Positions 23,229 through 34,385 of a stretch of DNA of 64,000 nucleotides are shown one piece after another. The stretch is from assembly GCA_012845835.1 (NCBI GenBank), contig JABAKD010000027.1, positions 7,743,364-7,807,363 on the forward strand, read 5' to 3'. The notes beneath the pieces are model-generated. The model saw only the letters and a program-made list of their open reading frames with translations, ran no database searches and was not told the DNA's origin. The position numbers were made by a program, and so were the translations under genes. Within the stretch, counting starts at the first letter, position 1, and the number at the start of each line of letters is the position of its first letter. The stretch comes from Undaria pinnatifida (lineage: Eukaryota > Sar > Phaeophyceae > Laminariales > Alariaceae).

Positions 23229-23803
23229 TCATAACATCATCATCGTAACATCATCATAACATCATCATAACATCATCGTAACATCATCATAACATCATAA
23301 GATCATCATAACATCATCGTTAATATCACCATAACATCATCATAACATCACCATAACATCATCGTAACATCATCGTAACATCATCACAACATCATCATAA
23401 CATCATCATAACATCATCATGACATCATCACAACATCATCGTAACATCATCATACCAACATCGTAACATCATCATAACATCATCATAACATCATCATAAT
23501 ATCACCATAACATCACCATAACATCATCATAACATCATCATAACATCATCATAACATCATCGCAACATCGTCATAACATCATCATAACATCATCATAACA
23601 TCGTCATAACATCACCATAATAACATCATCATAACACCATCATAGCATCACCATAACGTCATCATAACATTATCATAACATCGTCATAGCATCATCATAA
23701 CACCATCATAACACCATCATAACATCACCATAACATCATCATAACACCATCATAACATCATCATAACATCATCATAACATCATCATAACACCACCATAAC
23801 ATC
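23229..23803 (+). repeat. 9-bp satellite (CATCATAAC)n, about 570 bp
   Basis: About 60 near-identical copies of ATCATCATA/ACATCATCATA with CGT, CAC and CCA variants. The minus-strand equivalent is GTTATGATG. Confidence 0.97.
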
Positions 23804-24540
23804 CCCCCTACTAATACCGTACCCTTGATATATATATTGCCATAAAACATTTTTTTTTCTAAGATGCTTTGAATATCTTTTCATCAACACGTTTGGTTGG
23901 CGCAGTGAAACAAACAATCCTTCCACGACCGGATGGTGCACGTCGCGTAGCCGAAAAGCGATGAGCAAACAAAATAGAAGAGGTTTGCTAAACGTGACTC
24001 GACTCCTGCTACGATATAGGGTATACCTTTTTTTGGCGAAAATAGTTTCCGAATGGCGGGGCGCCTAAACCCAGAATCGTCCTCAAAGGGTTATTCACTT
24101 TCGTGTTTTTTTTGCTTATACTAGATATGTTTTGGTAAATATGTGAAGGAGTACAAGACCAGGTAGGGATGCAGGAGTAGCCACCGCTTGACGTGCTCGA
24201 GGCTCGTTCAGGAAATAGAGACGTGTTCTTGATTATTATTGCAGGAGACCCGTGTCACAGGCAGAAGTGACCGGGTGGGGGGGGGTGAGAGTCACAGTTC
24301 CACAATCCTGGACCCATCACCCCCCCCCCGGATATCAACCTCACCCGGTACACCTTCTCGACAATAGTATACCGCTAATAGTAGCCCGTAGTAAAATCCC
24401 TGTAAAACGTGGCAGATGCCTTAGGTACGTCACCGGTAAACTTCGAGATCCGTCAGTGTAATTCTGACGTTGTTCCAACTTGTCTGCGACACCCCGCTAC
24501 TTTTTGATGGAGTGACCATAATCTGGTTCAGACCAATGCT
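23804..24540. other. No gene recognised
   Basis: A dispersed motif, CTGCTACGATATAGGGTATAC followed by GCGAAAATAGTTT, lies at about 24005-24060 and recurs at about 35527-35585. It is otherwise unassigned. Confidence 0.4.
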
Positions 24541-24554
24541 AGGATAGGGGGGTC

Positions 24555-24785
24555 ATGTTTTTTTTTGGGGACTTTTTTCACAGTGGCCCGGAGACACTCG
24601 CGCGAGTGACCCCCTGACCCTTTGCGGTCTTAAGCTTGTTTTTTTTTTCTTGTATTTCGCGACATCGATCCGCAACGCAATAGTTAGCCACGCTGCTGCC
24701 GAGCATATCGTGTAATTTGGTTTCGTCAGTCAGGTGCAGAGTCACTCGTGCAAGTGACTCAAATCCCGTAGTGAAAAAAAGGGGG
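24555..24785 (+). mobile_element. MITE with palindromic CACTCGCGCGAGTG termini, copy 2
   Basis: The left end is TTTTTCACAGTGGCCCGGAG plus ACACTCGCGCGAGTGAC. The right end on the minus strand is TTTTTCACTACGGGATTTGA plus GTCACTTGCACGAGTGAC. The terminal inverted repeat is therefore about 35 bp. No open frame inside. Confidence 0.75.
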
Positions 24786-25095
24786 GCGTATTAGCTTCCC
24801 CCCTCCCGAAGTCTTAGTCTTTAACTGAGTAACTTTGTCTACGAGTAGCACTGTGGAAAAGTCGTGGTTGGAAAAAAACAATAATGTAAATCAAATGTGG
24901 AGATCATGTTTTTGTAAAGAACGTTCTTCAGGTGTGGAGATTTTTTTCACAGGTTGAGCTGCCCCACCCGCGCCCCCCCTGCCCCACCCCCCTTTTTTTT
25001 GTAAAGCTCTGACTTCCTTCATCTAGATATGAAAGAAGTCGAGGCATCGAACGCCATGAAATGTTTTATCCTTTTACTCAATATGGGAGTAAATA

Positions 25096-26240
25096 TGCCA
25101 TAAGTTTGACACTCCGCCACAGTAGCCCACCCTGAATAGTCGATGCAGATTGCACTACCTGGTAGAAGAAAAAACAAAGATGGACAGGGGCATCTGAAAT
25201 ACCAAAGGTGGGATCGAAGATGCGGCTATTCGAAACAACGAAAATGAAAAAGAGGCTACAGACCTACCCTACACCTTGCAAATGAGGCTAAGACGCCTCT
25301 CTCTGGCAAAGCGCAGGCCCGTTGTACGCAAGTGCTGAAAGCAGGGGCGGGGTACCAATGAAACGTATACAAGTCTAGCTGAAAAAAAAGGGGGGCAGTA
25401 AAAGTCAACGGGCAACGGCCAAACGTTAAGCCTTGTGCGGCGAAACAGACACAAACCAGTGGGTCGACGATGGCGTGGGCCCGAAGGGGACTAGCATGGT
25501 TAGCCGCATGGCCCGAAAAAAACGGGAAAAAACGGTGAAGGCTTACAAAGGTAAACTCGGCAAGAGGGCCCGTAAAAATAAATTGCCATCGTGACCCACA
25601 AGATGGAGGCGCTGCAGAAAGAGGCGAAAACCCAACACAAAATGGGCTACCGTACGAAAACCCAGAAAATAAGTATACTTACAACATTAGACAATAAAAA
25701 ATATCCGGAGCCAAGAAATGGAGTGCACTGCAGAATGCCGGCAAATGGCTGAACGCCTGTGCATGGGAAGCGTATGAAAACCCAGAAAGAAAGAAGCGTG
25801 TTTGTAGAAAGGCAGCGACCGGCTACATCGTTGTGCACCTGAAGCGAAAACCAAAATATATTGCATAGGGGTACCGAATCAAGACACTAGATTCCTGGGT
25901 GGCTGTCTCACCTTCTTGGCCAAAAACCTTGCAGGGCTCGGCCGAAGAAGGCCGGCAAGTCCACGGTGTTGACTTAACCGAAGGGGCGAGGTTAACACCA
26001 AGCCTGCATTTTGCAGATGGGCAACAACCGGGGCACAAACGAAAGTGTATGGAGCTTGAGCTTTTTTTACCCGGATATCCAGGAGGATCTAGAAAAAAAA
26101 AAAAACTAGAAGAGGGGTTCGACTCGAGCTACAAAATAAAGTACATTGCAGAATACCAACCAATCGCTGAATTGTCTGTGCATGGGAAGCAGAACATCAG
26201 GGAAAAAGAGCACTACTAATGAACAGTACGAGGGGCTCCA
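25096..26240. other. Unassigned repeat-bearing block left of the gypsy element
   Basis: The start (CATAAGTTTGACACTCC) resembles 33381 at the other flank of the gypsy element. That would fit a decayed LTR edge, but the following bases do not align. Inside, short blocks such as CTGTGCATGGGAAG and GAAAACCCAGAAA recur. A 57-codon frame (about 25698-25868, +) reads protein-like (WSALQNAGKWLNACAWEAYE) but I do not recognise it. Confidence 0.35.
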
Positions 26241-26514
26241 CGGGACGCGTCATAATTGCGCAGTACTCCGCGAGCCAGTCCGAGTCTGATAACGCTGAAG
26301 ACGCCAGGGTCCATGGTTTGCCACCTATTTGAGTGCTGTGAAGCGAAGGCAGAAGAGCGATCTTGATCGGGCCCGGGTCGTCGAGGAAACGGACTATGTA
26401 GGAGTCAGGCGAAGAGGTCTCGGGAGAGGCTTGGTTTGCAATCTTTCCCAGCCACCAGAGGAACCGTCGCGAGCCTCGTACCAGAGGTGGGCACCTGCGG
26501 GAAGAGCGGAAGAG

Positions 26515-27315
26515 CTAAAAACGGCGGAGCCAAAGCGCACGCGAGACGAGGCTGTATCCGGGGGCGATAAAGATTTCGCCCCGGGACCGTGATAACTCAC
26601 GGCGGGCAGCCACGATGCGCATCTGGCGGTATAAACGGTTGGCCTGGCGATGTTGCGAAGGCGTGCCCGACCAGCACCTCAGGGTGTGGTGCCGGAAGTG
26701 TTGAAGATCCGGTTTACGTTGCCAAGAAGGGCTGAGGAGTCCCTCCCTATGAGTCTCGTAGAGAACCGCAACAACACCACCACGAACGCGGGCGAATTGG
26801 TGGCCCGTGATTTGTTTGACCTCGAGGCGTTCCGGTGGCGTTGTGATGTCATCTGAGGTGGCGTGGTTGGGGAATGGGACTTGGGGTGAAAGGAGTTGAG
26901 GACGTACTTGGTGAGGTTGGCCGGAAGGTGTTTGGGCAGGTCGTGGATGTTTGTCGGGGGGGTTGGCAAGGTTTGCATCTAGCGACAGAGGCACGGCGAT
27001 TGCTGTCTCGTCCCGGCATGTCGGAGGGGAGGTGGAGGTAAAAGAGCTTTTCGTGAAGAGGTCGGCCGTCGGGGATGTCAGACGCCGGTGCGGGGCCGAC
27101 AGCGAGGATCTTATATGGGCCGGCCCGGTTAAGCGATAGTTTCGTGTTGAGGACAACGGCGTCGGTGCCTTTCTTGGCACCTTGTGGGATAGTTGAAGCG
27201 GGGTTGTAATACCACGCCCAACCGCCGACAGAAAACGGAGGGGGTTAACGAAGAGCTGCCAAAATGAGAGCATTGCGGCGGTCAAGACGCCAGATGGTGA
27301 TCTTGTGCTGCTCAC
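26515..27315 (-). pseudogene. Integrase C-terminus and chromodomain-like tail (gypsy)
   Basis: After the integrase core, frames give TRNYRLTGP and then RLEVKQITGHQFARVRGG, AVLYETHREGLLSPSW and DLQHFRHHTLRCW. The YETHxxGL..SW pattern resembles a chromodomain, which targets many gypsy integrases to heterochromatin. The last 90 codons are open. The join with the core needs frameshifts. Confidence 0.7.
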
Positions 27316-27325
27316 GGACGGCGAG

Positions 27326-28205
27326 TTAGGCGCGTTGCTGACGGGCAGTGTCGAGGTCGATGTATGCTAGATGGTCCTGGTCCAAACCTTGGTGTCCACC
27401 GACGTTAGGGAGGTCGAAGACGGTGAGAGGCCAGCGGGGGAGGCGGCCCAAATGTACTCCCTTAAGGGCTAAACCTGTAGCGGCGCTCACGGAATTGTTG
27501 TAGGCGCTCTCTCCGTGCGGAAGCTGGATGTCCCATTCAGTTTGTTGTTTGTTCCCGCTCATGGCGAGCATCAAAGCCATCGCATGATTGACGCGTTCGA
27601 CACCGCCGTTGGTGCTGGGGTGGTAGGCGCTGGTGGTGATCTTATTGATGCCCAGGCATTCGTAGACGGCGCGGGCACACTTCGAGCAGAACTGTAGGCC
27701 ATTGTCGGACAGCAGCGTCACGGGGCACCCCCAGAGGAGTATTTAGTGATTCATAATGATATCCATGGTGCTGTGGAGGCGGTGAACTGGGCCTTAGTCA
27801 CAGCGTACATGTCGGCGCGGCGGCTGAAGCGGTCGGTGAAAAGGAGGATGTAAGCGTTACCTCGGCCCGCGGTGTGAGAGGCAGAGGTCCGAAATAGTCG
27901 ACTCTGACGAGGATACCGGGGCCGTTGGGTACGGGTAGAGAAAGGGTGGGCCAGCGGATTGGTTGACGCGAAGTCTTGCGTGCCTGGCATTTAAGGCAAC
28001 GGCGGAGACACCAACGGGTGGAGATGTTCATGCCGATCCACCAGAAAAAGGGCATGAGCATGCTGAGCGTCCCAAGTGGCACGAGGTGACGCTGTGACAT
28101 GTGTGTAGAACCCACGGACGCATCAACACGGGAACGTATATGCGAGGTGCCTTGTCGGAAGGTGGTTGCGGAGTAGTGATGACTTAACTGGTAGAGGGCA
28201 TGCAT
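27326..28205 (-). pseudogene. Integrase core of the gypsy element
   Basis: 28205-27798 encodes CLRRCLKCQARK (Zn-binding CxxC half) and VDYFGPLPL, which holds the first catalytic Asp. 27721-27326 encodes LLSDNGLQFCS (second Asp) and HPSTNGGVERVN (Glu). The D-D-E residues are all visible, but the two halves lie in different frames. Confidence 0.9.
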
Positions 28206-28969
28206 GGTAGGTGGACGAGGAGTACGGTGTCATCATCTGTTGTATGTAGTTGGCCTTTTGCGGCGAGAGCAATGGCCTCGGAAAAAAGCGGGCGGCGGGA
28301 CGAGGGGGTGTAGTCCAAAAGGTCGTCTGGCGGGGGCGAAGGGAAGTCGAGGGAAAGAAACCGAATGGTTGCGGAGCAGTTGGGTTCCGCGCGTTGTTCA
28401 CGAGCCCAATCGGTGTGGGTGACGCGATCGACACGGGAACGAAGGTGACGGTCGTCCACAGGATCAGTGACCGGGAGACGAAGCGACGTTGGCGTTGGAG
28501 CCTGTACAGCGGAATCGGTCGGTCTTGGCACGGTAGCCGATGGGCGGGCGATCTGTTGCAGAGTAGAGGCGCTCTCTGTGGCTGTGGGAGCAGAGGCAAG
28601 CGGCAGGGAGTCTTGTGTGGTACGGCGGAAGCGCTGTGAAGCGGGTCGGCGGCACGGTCTTGAACAGAAATGGAGGCCACGAACGAGGCGGGAGCTTGGA
28701 TCAGGTCCGAGGTGTCCATGCGCGGTCCGAGGCGGCCAAAATCGCCCAAGTCTTGGTCTGTAAAAGGAAGAATAGAAATGGTGGGGAGGGGGTGTGACGG
28801 CGGGGTAACGAGCCCACCCAAGCCAATGCCCGGAATGGAGGGTTCGCTGGGCGTTAGTCCGCAAGCTTGGATGAGGTAGACACCAACTGAACCGGGGCTG
28901 CTGAGGCAGTTACGTCCTGCACGAGCAAGTTTGGTGGCGGGTTGTGGGGGCCGGGAGAGGAAGTCGGCA

Positions 28970-29450
28970 TTGCCATTGACCGATCCTTTGTGGTACTCCA
29001 AGGTCAACGTGTAGGCGGAGAGAAACTCTAACCAACGTTACACACGGGCGTTATGTTCTCCGACATTGTTAATGGTTTCGAGTGCCTTATGGTCCGAATA
29101 TATCCTGAATTTCGTGGACCAAAGGTGACCGTGGAGGCGCTTGATAGCCCGGGCGATGCTCCCGGATTCGAGGTCAAGGGGTGTCCAGTTTCGCTCGTTG
29201 TTGAGGGTGGCGCGGTTGATGAACAGGATGGGACGGACAGAACCGTCAGGTTGCTCTTGCTCGAGGTTTGCGCCAGAGTCGTCTTAGCTGGTGTCGCAGT
29301 ACAGGCGAAAAGGACGGGAGTTGTCGGCAACGGCATCCCAGTCCGAGTAGACCAAGACAGGCAAGGTGGCGAGTTCCTGGAGGAGCTGGCGAACAATGGA
29401 TTCCATGGCCTGGGTAAGCACGAACTTAACACCTTGTTTTGAGGAGAGCG
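28970..29450 (-). pseudogene. RNase H domain of the gypsy element
   Basis: The minus-strand frames carry FRLYCDTS, RNWTPLDLE, KFRIYSDHKALE, EHNARV, RWLEFLSAYTLTLEYHKGS and NADFLSRP, the typical gypsy RNase H series. Stops separate several pieces. Pro/Ser-rich frames from 28200 to 28860 follow as a linker towards the integrase. Confidence 0.85.
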
Positions 29451-29543
29451 TTGACGGGGCGGAGGCGAGTGGACATGTTGGCGATGCACTTGCGATGGTA
29501 GCCGATGCCTCCCGAGCAAGGCTACGGCAGGGGAAGGCGTCCC

Positions 29544-29761
29544 AATTTTCACTATTAATAGCTGGTTTGAGCCACTCGCGCGAGTGACTCAGTACTTCAC
29601 GGACAAGAATGCTCTACGAGGCGATTTTTTTTTGGCGTAGCGAAGATGACCATTTCATCGCGGATTGATTTCGTCAAGTTATAACATTCAAGGAAAAAAC
29701 GTAAGGCCCCAGAGGAACAGAGGGGTTACTCGCGCGAGTGACTCCGAGCCTACACCAAAAA
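29544..29761 (+). mobile_element. MITE with palindromic CACTCGCGCGAGTG termini, copy 3
   Basis: It is inserted between RT and RNase H of the gypsy element. The left end has GGTTTGAGCCACTCGCGCGA. The right end, on the minus strand, has GGCTCGGAGTCACTCGCGCG. The centre is AT-rich without an open frame. Confidence 0.7.
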
Positions 29762-30042
29762 AGCGGCCCCTAAAAGGGGACCCTTATGGTACCGTAGCCT
29801 GGATCTCCCAGGAGAGAGCGGAGACGCGTGCTACGATAGAGGTGCGCCGCGTTTTTTTCTGAGGTTCATTAGTTTAGGAGCTTAAGACGTCTCCCGAAAA
29901 CTGATTTGGACAGAAAATAATATTGCCGACCGGATGAAAAAATCCCATGGCCTCAGGTATAGAAACGAGAATCACACAAAAATTAAGGGGGCGTATTTTC
30001 CGACGATTTTGGGTCAAGGAGCTCCGTCATTCAGAAACCGTT

Positions 30043-30790
30043 TCAGACGAAAAATGATGCTTCTATCGTACCAAGCGTCCGGAGCTGCTTGGTGTTCTTC
30101 GGCATCGGTATCTTAGTGAGGGCGGTGACCTTTTCGGCGCTAGGGCTAACACCTGCGGAGGAGATGGTGCGCCCCAGGACATCGGCTTCGGTGGCTCCAA
30201 CTTTGGTCTTGGTGGGGGAAAGTTTTAAGAAGTGCCGACGGAGGCGTTCGAAGAGGGCGCGGATGTTATTGACGCCGGCGGTCGGGGTCGGGGCTCGAAG
30301 ACGATTGACATCATCAAGGTAGGCGGCAACACGTTCGAGGTCCTTGGCGACCTCGTCAACAACCTTAACGAACCAACCGGGTGCGGCGCTGCTACCCTGG
30401 GGCACGACGAGCCACTCGAGGAGGCGGGTGGGGGTGCAGGACGCTGTGAGGGGGGTGGTGTCCTTGTCGATGGTGACCTGGTGGAATGACGACACCAGGT
30501 CGAACAGGGAGAGGATGCGGCCTTTACCGAGGGAGTCGAGTACCTGGTCAACGCGGGGAATGGGAAGCTGTCCAAGCGAGCTGATGGCGTTGAGCTTGTT
30601 GTAGTTCGCCGTTAGCCGGACATTGCCGTCTTTCTTCGGAACTGATACCATAGGGCTGGAGCACGGTGAGGTCGAGTGCTGGATGAGGCCGGCGGCCAGA
30701 CATTGGTCAAGCACCGCGTCGGCCTCTTAGGCGATGATAGGGTTGATGCGGTACGGACGGGACGTGATGGGCGCGCTGTCCGAGGGAACG
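30043..30790 (-). pseudogene. Reverse transcriptase of the gypsy element
   Basis: The frame gives TSRPYRINPIIA, a TAA stop (plus-strand 30727-30729), then EADAVLDQCLAAGLIQHSTS, PMVSVPKKDG, PIPRVDQVLDSLG, FDLVSSFHQVTI and AAYLDDV. The YxDD active site is intact. The frame continues past LGRTISSAGVSP to KNTKQLRTL before losing homology at the MITE side. The in-frame stop and the missing thumb show it is not functional. Confidence 0.93.
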
Positions 30791-30971
30791 GTGATCTTCA
30801 ACGGAACCAGGGAGCACGAGCCGAAATCTGTCTTGGATGCAGAAAAAACGTCGGGGAAATCGCAGCGGACGTTCCTCAAAGACGAAATCACTGATGGGAA
30901 CCAACCGGAACCGTGGAGGTCGAACGTGATGTCGCGGAAGTGGAGCAGTAGCCGGTCCCACAGTCGGAGGA

Positions 30972-31097
30972 GGCTCTCCCGCTGGTCGTCGCTCAGGCGT
31001 CTCGATAGTAAGGGACAGGGGGTCCTCGGAGTAGGCTCTCTCGCTGGTCGTCGCTCAGGCGTCTCGATAGTTAGGGACAGGGGGTCCTCGGAGTAGG
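30972..31097 (+). repeat. 62-bp tandem duplication inside the gypsy element
   Basis: Two copies of a unit starting GGCTCTC(C/T)CGCTGG and ending GGTCCTCGGAGTA. It lies between the protease and RT segments. Confidence 0.95.
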
Positions 31098-31252
31098 TCG
31101 GGTGCCGGTAGGGGGAAGTCCGTCGTCGGCCGCGGGGATGCCGTCGTGCAAGGCGTGGACGACGGGGGCGGCGGGATCTGGAGGTGGCGGCACGGGTAAG
31201 GGGATCTGTATGAGGGGGGGGGAAGAGGTCCCAAGGAGGTCGCCAGGGGTCG

Positions 31253-31490
31253 TTCTATGGTATCCCCCCCAACTTTTCTTTAAAGAAATCGCCGGTTCTG
31301 AAACCAGCTCCTGACCGTACCTCCTGAAATACGGTGCTCCTTGCCACCCCGACGTCATTGTTTGATGGTCCTTTGCAAAAAAAGAAAATACAACATGGAT
31401 ACATTTTCTCATAGCACCCTTCCTCGCGTCGAGCAGCCATGAAACGTTCGTTAAAGACAATCGCTGGTTTTGGGGGGGGCTATCGTAGAA
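31253..31490 (+). mobile_element. 240-bp TIR element (MITE) inserted in gypsy
   Basis: The ends TTCTATGGTATCCCCCC and, on the minus strand, TTCTACGATAGCCCCCC form a terminal inverted repeat. The interior matches the flanks of the nested element at 21382-22091. It has no coding capacity. Confidence 0.8.
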
Positions 31491-31842
31491 TCAGTTCTTG
31501 GCTCGATGTCGGTGTTGCCCGTGAGCGGGATTCGCTGGAGTCCATTGGCGACGAATATTTCAGTTTCAGAGGAGACGACTTCTCGGGGAAGCATGTCGAC
31601 CAAGTAGTTAACTGTTAGAGCGAGTACACCCGAAGGGCGCACCGTATTAACGAGAACGGACGACGGAGTAGACGAAACCACTTCGATGCCGTAGACCTCG
31701 AGATGGAAGACGTCGTCCGTTCGTCTGGTATCTTGAACGAGCGTGGAAACGTCGTTGGTGTAAGGGGTGCTGGAGGAGAGTTATCCGAAAGTCAGTTCTG
31801 GTGGCTGGCGTCATAGGGTGGTGTACGTACGCTGTTCGTAAC

Positions 31843-32240
31843 TCATCCAGCTATTGCGTCCCAAACGGATCGGGTGCTGCATAGTACCATGCGGAACTGT
31901 ACATACCCAAACTGCGAATTCAGCGGAAGGGTTGTCACCATGTAAGAACTGAACGCTGATCCGTACGGAAGTCGAAGTGACGAGGTGAGCGCTATTTTGC
32001 CGAAGCTACCCGCGTAACGAAGAGTCGCATGTATCTCACAGGAGTCCGATGCCGCGCCGCGGTGCTTCATGCTAGACCAGGCCTCGGCGGAGATTAAGGC
32101 CTGTGGCAAGCCGGTGTCCAAGAGGGCCACCAGACCACAGCGGGAGGCGACGGTGGGTCCACTATGCGCCTTGATCCGTGTGGTAAAGGAGGCGTCGTCG
32201 ACGGTGATGATGCCGTCGAAGAGGCGCGGGTCATGTTCTG
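31843..32240 (-). pseudogene. Retropepsin-like aspartic protease of the gypsy element
   Basis: The frame FDGIITVDDASFTTRIKAHS leads to VALLDTGLPQALIS, with the DTG active-site triplet, and ends around VWDAIAG. It lies between the NADAR segment and RT. A frame change separates it from the NADAR reading. Confidence 0.8.
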
Positions 32241-32890
32241 GAATGAAGGACGGGGTGGGAGCAGACGTGGGGAATGTGGTTCGTTACAACGGCGTTGACG
32301 TAGGTGCAGGGGGGGGGGGGGGTGTCGGGGAGGAAAGGGGGCAAGGCTTGGTCGAACGTCGAAGGTGTGAGCGCTGGTCGGGCGGGTGTGCTGATCTCGT
32401 GAATCCCGTTGTCGGAAGGAGAAAAGCGAGCGGAAAGGGAAGGGGGGACGGGTGCGGAAGAGTCGAGCAGGCGGCGGACCTTCATTAGGACGTCGCCTAA
32501 ACGGTCGAGTCCCGGCCAGATCGAAGGCCGGAGGGCTTGGGGGTCACCAGCTCTGAGACCGATGCCCCAGATGAGATCGTACGGGCTGGCTTTGGCGAGG
32601 ATCTCGTTGACCGTGTCCACAAGCTGCTGCAAACGGGAGGGGACAGAGGATTTTGCGGGGTTGTCCCGAAGAACGATGCCGTGGCGGTGCTGCTCCCAAA
32701 GCTCTTGGTTGAAGTTGCAGACGGTTTTCCCGAGGCGTCTCTGTCGCGCGGGGTCCGAAGAGGCCACAATGCTCCGGCGAGCCGCGACGTCGCCAAAGAG
32801 CCTAGCTTTCTCCGCCATCATGACCTGCTCCGCGCAGCTGTAGTGCTGACGGTGAACGCCGAAGGGCACCACTGCGAAAAAACGGAGGAC
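32231..32890 (-). pseudogene. NADAR (YbiA-like) domain in the gypsy polyprotein
   Basis: NADAR proteins are N-glycosidase-like enzymes acting on ADP-ribose-type substrates; some remove ADP-ribose from guanine. Counted from the Met at 32872, the frame shows SCAEQVMMAEKARLFGD (12-28, with the conserved Glu15), SSDPARQRRLGKTV (38-51), LWEQHRHGIV (58-67), ASPYDLIWGIGL (95-106) and IWPGLDRLGDVLMKVR (118-133). These are the family blocks in order. The usual N-terminal beta-strand (to the right of 32872) is broken by a stop, and the AKFSQN-type block reads NPAKSSVP. The frame continues into a Pro-rich linker before the protease. It is a decayed copy, but the domain is clear. Confidence 0.87.
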
Positions 32891-33384
32891 GAGTCCCTAA
32901 AAAACAACAGTCTGTCGCGGGGTAACGAGGGGGCAACATAACGAGAAAAGGTTCGGCAGTCCTGTGAAGTGTCGCTCGGCGTAGTCGGGGAAGCAGCTCA
33001 ACAGTGGCTTCAAGTCTCGAGTTCGCGGGGGGGGTGTTCGACGGGGCCGAGGCCCTCGGGAGGTTTCCGTGGCGGTTCGAAGAAGCTTGTGAGGGAGAAC
33101 CCTGTAGGCTCCTGCTAAAATCACGCGACCGCGGCGAAGAAGGGGGAACATACTCGAAAGAAGATGCTGTACCTGCAGTAGTCTGTGATCCCAAAGAAAG
33201 GTGGCGGTGAAGGTAGCTCCTGGCATGTTCTTGGTGACGTAGTGGTCGAGCCTTCCGCGGAAGAATGCGCGGGGAAACCATCCCTTGGGCCCAGGGAAAG
33301 TGGTGTGGTCAGCACGGGACGGTCAGCTGGAAGCCCGGTGTTCCGGGAAGTCGAAGTAGTCGCTGTTTTCCCGCGATCTACCAT
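32891..33384 (-). other. Unassigned 5' part of the gypsy element
   Basis: Open frames on the minus strand (33226-32897 and 33384-33121) are plausible decayed coding sequence but match no Gag feature I know. The stretch begins close to a CATAAGGTTGACACTCC motif. Confidence 0.4.
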
Positions 33385-34220
33385 AAGGTTGACACTCCAT
33401 CACAAGCACCCTACCTATGATAGGTCATGGGTTTTGTTCACCAGGTTGCATTTTTTTTTCAGTTTCATCAAAAAGTCATTTTTTGGGTGAGGTTTATATA
33501 GCTCCTCACACTGAAGAGAGTGCCAACCCATTTCCAACTCCAAAAATGATCCTAGTCTAACTCCAAGTGTTTTGACCCCATGTCGGGGGTGCGGTGCTAA
33601 AAAGGGTCAACTATGTGTGAGTGTTTTTAAGTCCTGCCGTCAACGCCATGAGTTAAGTTGCTGGGGGGTGAGACGCAGACGTATCCCCTGCAGGTCGCGA
33701 CCAAAGTGGGCGTGTCCTCGGGGTTACTCTCGCTTCATAGCTCACAAGCGAAAGAGAAGCACCTTCTGTGATTCCCTCAGGATCGTGATGACAACTGGGA
33801 CGGGAGGCACAAGTCTCTCGTCTCCTGACTATCCCGAATAAAAAAAACACCATCCTACATCATACGAAAACGGTCGATTATACCTATCGGAGGCAGGTAA
33901 TTACCGGCCTTCCAAGGCCGTGCCTTAACAAGAGACCCAGGAATCAATTGGTGCACACCCCTCAACTGTAGCTTGTGTCAGCCCCTTAGAGAACATGCTG
34001 CGGCAGAGGTGATTGCACCGTTTTGTTTCTGAGGCGTCATGTGAGTACGACGTCTTCCCCCAGGAAGGGGGCTATGTTGTTCTGCCACACCACCGCCTTA
34101 CTGCCCCCCCCGCCCCCCCCCTTCGGCTAACAAAATACCCAATAAACGTTGGAACTCCTTTTTCTCGAATATGGTTGGTCAGGAAGTGTTAGAAATCTCA
34201 CGGGCCGGGCCAGGAGGTTT
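33385..34220. other. No gene recognised right of the gypsy element
   Basis: 33535-33640 (CCCATTTCCAACTC... GTTTTGACCCC... GGTGCT) resembles 45117-45200. 34078-34115 is a terminus of the AAGGCGGT MITE. The rest is unassigned. Confidence 0.4.
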
Positions 34221-34224
34221 TCAA

Positions 34225-34385
34225 TGATCATGCCTCTGCTTCGAGGAATTGCACGCGTTCAGTTTGCCCGTGGCGTGTGTGGAACTAATACAAGAGCTTA
34301 TCTAGTACCCAGTGAGTAACCAACGTGGAACCTGCCCAGTAGGGACACCTGCAAACGTTGGCCTGTGTCTGTAACAGCACCAATC
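34225..34385 (+). repeat. Dispersed repeat pair with 36145-36306
   Basis: Both copies carry GGAATTG(C/A)ACGC, CGTGGCGTGTGTGGAACTAA, CAAGAGCTTAT, CCAACGTGGAACCTGCC and GGCCTGTGTCTGTAACAGC in order. The distal copy is at 36145-36306. It is probably a transposon fragment. Confidence 0.85.

Larger units (their letters stand above)
26515..33384 (-). mobile_element. Degenerate Ty3/gypsy retrotransposon with NADAR domain
   Basis: Read on the minus strand from right to left, the order is: an unassigned 5' stretch, a NADAR domain, an aspartic protease, RT, RNase H, integrase and a chromodomain-like tail. The PR-RT-RH-IN order is Ty3/gypsy. Frames are split by indels and stops, and at least two MITEs sit inside (29544-29761 and 31253-31490), so it is dead. 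A 62-bp tandem duplication lies at 30972-31097. No zinc-knuckle Gag is visible. Paired LTRs were not found. A TGG-starting sequence at about 33379 (minus) would fit a primer-binding site, but this is weak. Confidence 0.95.

Noticed and set aside
25096-33430. CATAAG(G/T)TTGACACTCC at 25096 and 33381 as paired gypsy LTRs
   Set aside because: Only about 45 bp align in direct orientation. The following bases diverge, so LTRs are not supported.
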